Shown piece after piece: positions 60,693 to 64,000 of a stretch of 64,000 bases of DNA. This DNA is from Qipengyuania sp. S6317L1 (GTDB lineage: Bacteria; Pseudomonadota; Alphaproteobacteria; Sphingomonadales; Sphingomonadaceae). Every line of letters begins with the position of its first letter. The first letter of the stretch is position 1. The notes beneath the pieces were generated by a model. It had not been told where the DNA came from and did not search any database. It worked only from the letters and a program-made list of their open reading frames with translations. A program made the position numbers and the translations under genes. The stretch lies in the NCBI RefSeq assembly GCF_023015615.1, contig NZ_JALKAJ010000004.1, forward strand, positions 434,001 through 498,000, given 5' to 3'.

Positions 60693-61483
60693 CATTTGAA
60701 ACCATCACCCACGAAACGAACGCCCAGGACAATGACGGCGTCACCCTGATCACCCTCAACCGGCCAAAGGCGCTGAACGCGCTGTCTTCGGTCGTGCTTG
60801 AAGAGCTGATCGAAGCCTTCGCAGCGTTCGAGGCTGACGACACGCAAAAATGTGCTGTTCTGACAGGCTCCGGCGAAAAGGCGTTTGCAGCAGGCGCGGA
60901 CATCAAGGAAATGTCGGACAAGCCAGCAGCCGATTTCTATCTCGACGATTTCTTCTCCAAATGGACGTCGCATCTGGTGAAGGCCACGCGCAAGCCGTGG
61001 ATCGCGGCGGTCAATGGCTTTGCCCTTGGCGGCGGTTGCGAGCTTGCGATGATGGCGGACTTCATCATCGCCTCGGACAACGCGAAATTCGGCCAGCCGG
61101 AAATCAATCTGGGCGTGGCTCCCGGCATGGGCGGATCGCAGCGCCTCACCCGCGCGATTGGCAAATCGAAGGCCATGGAAATGTGTCTGACGGGCCGGAT
61201 GATGGGCGCCGAAGAAGCGGAACGCGCAAACCTCGTGGTACGCGTTGTGCCTCAGGCGGACCTTCTCGCCGATGCGCTCAAGACCGCAGCGACTATTGCG
61301 GGCAAGCCGCCAATGGCTGCGATTGCGAACAAGGAAATGGTCAACGCCGCGTTTGAAATGACGCTTGAGCAAGGCATCATCATAGAGCGCCGCATTTTCC
61401 AGATCCTCACCGCGAGCGAGGATAAGGCAGAAGGCATGGCCGCGTTCATCGAGAAGCGCGAAGGTCAGTGGAAGGGGCGTTGA
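60689..61483 (+). CDS. Enoyl-CoA hydratase
   Basis: A 264-residue crotonase-family protein. Active-site segments: TGSGEKAFAAGADIKEM, NGFALGGGCELAMMADF (two oxyanion Gly and the first catalytic Glu), and PEINLGVAPGMGGSQRLTRA (second Glu). Likely hydrates methacrylyl-CoA to 3-hydroxyisobutyryl-CoA here, though short-chain crotonyl-CoA is also possible. I favour the ATG at 60689, overlapping the hydrolase stop in ATGA, over the in-frame ATG at 60674. Confidence 0.92.
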   Translation: MTFETITHETNAQDNDGVTLITLNRPKALNALSSVVLEELIEAFAAFEADDTQKCAVLTGSGEKAFAAGADIKEMSDKPAADFYLDDFFSKWTSHLVKATRKPWIAAVNGFALGGGCELAMMADFIIASDNAKFGQPEINLGVAPGMGGSQRLTRAIGKSKAMEMCLTGRMMGAEEAERANLVVRVVPQADLLADALKTAATIAGKPPMAAIANKEMVNAAFEMTLEQGIIIERRIFQILTASEDKAEGMAAFIEKREGQWKGR

Positions 61484-61484
61484 A

Positions 61485-61865
61485 ATGGAGCTTGTTACGA
61501 ATGGCAGCCAGATTTTTGACAACATTAGCTACTTAGAAGAAGCGCTTAGAAGCGAAGATACTCGAGCTATTGATTTCATCAAGCGGGGTACGTGCTTTGT
61601 ATCCTATGGACTTCGCGCACCTTGGAAGTTCGCCCCTTCCCGCTTCATCGGATATCAAGATAACACCTTCGAGAAGCACGCAGCCAATCAGGGTAAAGAC
61701 GGAAGGGAAACGAACCCAGCCATCTCGTCTGCTTTCAAATCCGAGCCTCAAGCATCGGACGAGCTTGAAGAAGCCTACCGCGCGTATTGCCGGTTGATCG
61801 GCTTTGAACCGAATGCCACCGGCGCGTTCGGCGTCGAGAGAAAATATTGGGACCGGAGGAAATAA
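61485..61865 (+). CDS. Hypothetical protein inserted in the valine-degradation operon
   Basis: A 126-residue protein I cannot assign. It is hydrophilic, without signal peptide or helix, and its central FAPSRFIGYQDNTFEKHAAN plus GKDGRETNPAI recalls the N-terminal part of some HNH-nuclease-associated proteins, but no HNH is present. Its first 120 bp are visibly poorer in GC and use codons (AGA, TTA, ATT, ACT) that neighbours rarely use, suggesting acquisition. It starts 1 bp after the enoyl-CoA hydratase stop and ends 4 bp before mmsB, so translation is coupled despite the foreign look. Confidence 0.75.
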   Translation: MELVTNGSQIFDNISYLEEALRSEDTRAIDFIKRGTCFVSYGLRAPWKFAPSRFIGYQDNTFEKHAANQGKDGRETNPAISSAFKSEPQASDELEEAYRAYCRLIGFEPNATGAFGVERKYWDRRK

Positions 61866-61869
61866 CCGC

Positions 61870-62742
61870 ATGAAAATCGCCTTTATCGGACTTGGCAATA
61901 TGGGCGGCGGGATGGCCGCCAACTTGGTCAAAGCAGGCCATGACGTGCGCGCTTTTGACTTGAGCGAAGAAGCGCTTGCAGCAGCGAAGGCGGCAGGCTG
62001 CACGACCTTCACCAGCGCGAGCGAGGCCTGCTCAAGCGCGGAAGCCGTCGTCTCCATGCTCCCCAATGGCGGGATCGTGAAATCGGTTTACGAAGGCGAT
62101 GTCTTTGGCACCGCTCCAAAGGGTGCGGTTTTCCTCGACTGCTCGACCATTGATGTTGCGACCGCAAAATCGGTGATCGAAACGGCCACTTCGCATGGAT
62201 ACGACATGGTCGATGCGCCCGTCTCTGGCGGGATTGCGGCGGCCAATGGCGGGACGCTGACCTTTATGGTGGGCGGGGCCGATGAAGCCTTCGCGCGCGC
62301 TGAACCGATTTTGCAAGCGATGGGCAAGGCGGTCATTCATGCAGGCGATGCAGGCGCAGGCCAGACCGCCAAGATCTGCAACAACATGCTGCTCGCCATC
62401 ACGATGATCGGCACGGCCGAAGCGATGAAGATGGCGGAAAAGCTGGGCCTTGATCCGCAGAAATTCTACGAAATCAGCTCGCAAAGTTCCGGCTACAATT
62501 GGTCATTGAATGCTTACACGCCGCTTCCGGGCGTCGGTGTAGAGAGCCCGGCGGACAACGGATATGCGGGCGGTTTTGCGACGCCGTTGATGGTCAAGGA
62601 CTTGCGCCTTGCGATGGAAGCGGCGGAGACGTCCGATGCAGCAGTGCCCTTGGGCGCGCGGGCAGCGGCGCTTTACGAGGATTTCCTGGGGGCTGGCAAC
62701 GAGGCGCTCGATTTCTCGGCAATCATCAAGACCTATTCCTGA
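61870..62742 (+). CDS. mmsB: 3-Hydroxyisobutyrate dehydrogenase
   Basis: A 290-residue NAD-dependent dehydrogenase oxidising 3-hydroxyisobutyrate to methylmalonate semialdehyde, the MmsA substrate. Signatures: AFIGLGNMGGGMAANLVKAG (dinucleotide), DAPVSGGIAAANGGTLTFMV (substrate), GAGQTAKICNNMLL (catalytic Lys) and SSGYNWSLNAYTP. GGAGGAAATAACCGC precedes the ATG. It closes the cluster and abuts a convergent gene with no gap. Confidence 0.95.
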   Translation: MKIAFIGLGNMGGGMAANLVKAGHDVRAFDLSEEALAAAKAAGCTTFTSASEACSSAEAVVSMLPNGGIVKSVYEGDVFGTAPKGAVFLDCSTIDVATAKSVIETATSHGYDMVDAPVSGGIAAANGGTLTFMVGGADEAFARAEPILQAMGKAVIHAGDAGAGQTAKICNNMLLAITMIGTAEAMKMAEKLGLDPQKFYEISSQSSGYNWSLNAYTPLPGVGVESPADNGYAGGFATPLMVKDLRLAMEAAETSDAAVPLGARAAALYEDFLGAGNEALDFSAIIKTYS

Positions 62743-63468
62743 TCAAGCGCGGTTGATTTCGGCAATCATGCGTTCGAGCCATTCGCGCGGGGCTTTCCTG
62801 CGGCCGATATTGGCGACGAATTCCTGTCCACGCGCAACGCTTTTGAGCCTGCCACCGCGCAGCCAGCGTTCCGGCTTATCGTGGTAGGATAGACCGCCGC
62901 GTTTGAGCCACTGCGGGCGGTGCCAAAGGCTGGGCGGCCCGCCGGCCACTGTCAGCCGCAGGGCATCGCTCGCACGGCTCGCCACCCGTCCTTCACCGCG
63001 CCAGACAACATCATTGGAATGGTGCATTGCAAGGGCATGGGGGTGGCCAAGCTGCACCAGTTCATCAGGCGCCCCGTGCGAGAGCGCCGTGATCTCTTCC
63101 ACCCGCAAATAGGCAAAGATGCGATGGTGCGGCTCGCCCGTTTCCTCCTCGGCAAACAGGCCGAAGAAGAGAAACACATCACCCGGCCCCACGCCCTGCC
63201 GCTCGAGATGGGTTTGCGCCGCGCCGCATTGGCCAAACACGCAAGTGCCTTCCTCCAGAAACATCGGGTCATGGTGACACAGATCATCCGCGCCTAACTT
63301 CCCGCGGCTCGCCTTTGTCGCGTGGCTTTCCAGACCAAGGTCGCCATAGCTCGTGCTGCTCGCCGCCCCTGCCGGAATGGGCAGCGTCACAGGTGCACCA
63401 TTTACGATCGGCGACGGCCCGCCACCGGCGCTGGAATCGAAACCTTTGCGTGAAAATATGATGCGCAT
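62743..63468 (-). CDS. Nmad3-like nucleotide-modification-associated protein
   Basis: A 241-residue protein that starts MRIIFSRKGFDSSAGGGPSP and continues with LPIPAGA; HDPMFLEEGTCVFGQCGAAQ; FFGLF; HRIFAYLRVEEI. This matches my recollection of Nmad3, a domain linked by genomic context to modified-base DNA systems and phages. Several His and Cys residues (DDLCHHDP) could bind metal. Role in this genome is unknown, and no other DNA-modification gene is adjacent. The stop abuts mmsB. Confidence 0.7.
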   Translation of the reverse strand: MRIIFSRKGFDSSAGGGPSPIVNGAPVTLPIPAGAASSTSYGDLGLESHATKASRGKLGADDLCHHDPMFLEEGTCVFGQCGAAQTHLERQGVGPGDVFLFFGLFAEEETGEPHHRIFAYLRVEEITALSHGAPDELVQLGHPHALAMHHSNDVVWRGEGRVASRASDALRLTVAGGPPSLWHRPQWLKRGGLSYHDKPERWLRGGRLKSVARGQEFVANIGRRKAPREWLERMIAEINRA

Positions 63469-63502
63469 TGGGCACGGGTCCTAGCTGCGCTTTGCCATGC
63501 AC

Positions 63503-63520
63503 GCGACAAATTGTTGTCGC
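63503..63520. promoter_or_regulatory. Inverted repeat in divergent gap
   Basis: GCGACAA-ATTG-TTGTCGC, 7-bp perfect arms, in the 137-bp gap between the Nmad3-like gene and the flippase gene. It overlaps a weak TTGTCG -35-like element on the plus strand. Possible operator. Confidence 0.4.
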
Positions 63521-63605
63521 ATCAGGCACTTTCCTTGCTATGCGCGTTGGCAGTGAGCGGGCCGAGGGTCCGCTTTGCGAAGGAAAGTTTCGGATAATAC
63601 GCTGA

Positions 63606-64000
63606 TGCAGCGTCTCTTTACCAATATTGGCTGGCTTTTGGGCGGGCGCGGAATCAACGCGCTGCTTAGCCTTGTCTATCTCGCGCTTGCCGCGCGCACG
63701 CTTGGGCTTGAGCAGTTCGGGCACTTTGCGACGATCATCACGCTTGGCCTTGTTGTCACCGGCGTTGCGAGCTTTCAGACGTGGCAATTCATTGTTCGCT
63801 GGGGCGCCAACGGGGGCGAACCTTCACAAGAAGCAACCGGCGATGCCATCGGCTTTGCAATCGCGCTCGACCTCTTTTCCTTTGCCATAGGCGCCGCCCT
63901 TTCCGCAGGGCTGGTGTGGAGTTCCTCCTATTGGCTGCCTCTGCCTGACGACCTTTTGTGGCTGACCTTTGGCTATTGCGTCATTTCGCTTCTGGCGATG
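63606..64000 (+). CDS. Polysaccharide flippase (Wzx/MATE-like) N-terminus, cut by window edge
   Basis: An open frame from ATG 63606 to the window end (131 complete codons, no stop), beginning MQRLFTNIGWLLGGRGINAL. The first segments are membrane helices with the pattern of polysaccharide-export flippases (LARTLGLEQFGHFA-like stretch followed by FQTWQFIVRWGANG). Likely exports a lipid-linked oligosaccharide. No good ribosome site near the ATG; GGA lies 11 bases upstream. Confidence 0.82.

Overview
The window reads as chromosomal DNA of a GC-rich alphaproteobacterium, most likely an aerobic anoxygenic phototroph of the Sphingomonadales / Erythrobacteraceae type. Three things point there: the puhA-puhB-puhC-orf-acsF-puhE-hemA end of a photosynthesis gene cluster with the O2-dependent cyclase AcsF, a large TonB-dependent receptor next to a TPR-sulfotransferase, and many acyl-CoA dehydrogenases. 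The taxon is inferred from gene content, not from a marker gene. No rRNA, insertion sequence, prophage or CRISPR array is visible. One tRNA-Gly(CCC) is present.

Layout. 1-5.4 kb: photosynthetic reaction-centre H subunit (cut by the window edge), assembly factors, the oxidative Mg-protoporphyrin ester cyclase and 5-aminolevulinate synthase, all overlapping, closed by a bidirectional terminator shared with a convergent lipoprotein cytochrome c. 6-12.3 kb: DUF1499 membrane protein, CDP-alcohol phosphatidyltransferase, nucleoside transporter, a VTT membrane domain fused to a flavin disulfide oxidoreductase, and a second flavoprotein. 12.4-17.2 kb: a molybdenum-hydroxylase operon of the isoquinoline-oxidoreductase (Ior) type: 2Fe-2S subunit, Tat-exported large subunit, cytochrome c, XdhC and MocA-like cofactor factors. 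17.2-28.4 kb: CsaA-like protein, TPR-sulfotransferase, TonB receptor, BCCT transporter, NADP-type glutamate dehydrogenase, GAF/HWE sensor kinase, and a CcmI-like TPR protein.

28.5-44.6 kb is the most unusual part: two convergent operons that together look like a trans-envelope electron conduit. The plus-strand operon encodes a flavoprotein fused to two cyclic-nucleotide-binding domains and a four-cluster ferredoxin, a cytochrome-b-like membrane protein, an FHA-TM-decaheme cytochrome, and a CpdA-like cyclic-nucleotide phosphodiesterase. The minus-strand operon encodes a c554-like pentaheme cytochrome, a lipoprotein with GlcG/HbpS-like domains, an outer-membrane beta-barrel, and a 1502-residue decaheme protein with an LVIVD beta-propeller. 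About 25 c-type heme sites lie within 16 kb. The proposed electron path (NAD(P)H or ferredoxin, inner membrane heme, periplasmic multihemes, outer-membrane barrel) and its control by cAMP and phosphoprotein binding are inferences from domain content.

44.9-54 kb: a paired acyl-CoA dehydrogenase (probably heterotetrameric), a second nucleoside transporter, an M1 peptidase with a small partner, an ArgE-like deacylase, and tRNA-Gly. 53.4-62.7 kb: a Rieske oxygenase and TetR regulator divergent around a perfect 10-bp inverted repeat, then a valine-degradation cluster (mmsA, RidA-like, isobutyryl-CoA dehydrogenase, VOC protein, 3-hydroxyisobutyryl-CoA hydrolase, enoyl-CoA hydratase, unknown ORF, mmsB). 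The window ends with an Nmad3-like protein and the start of a polysaccharide flippase.
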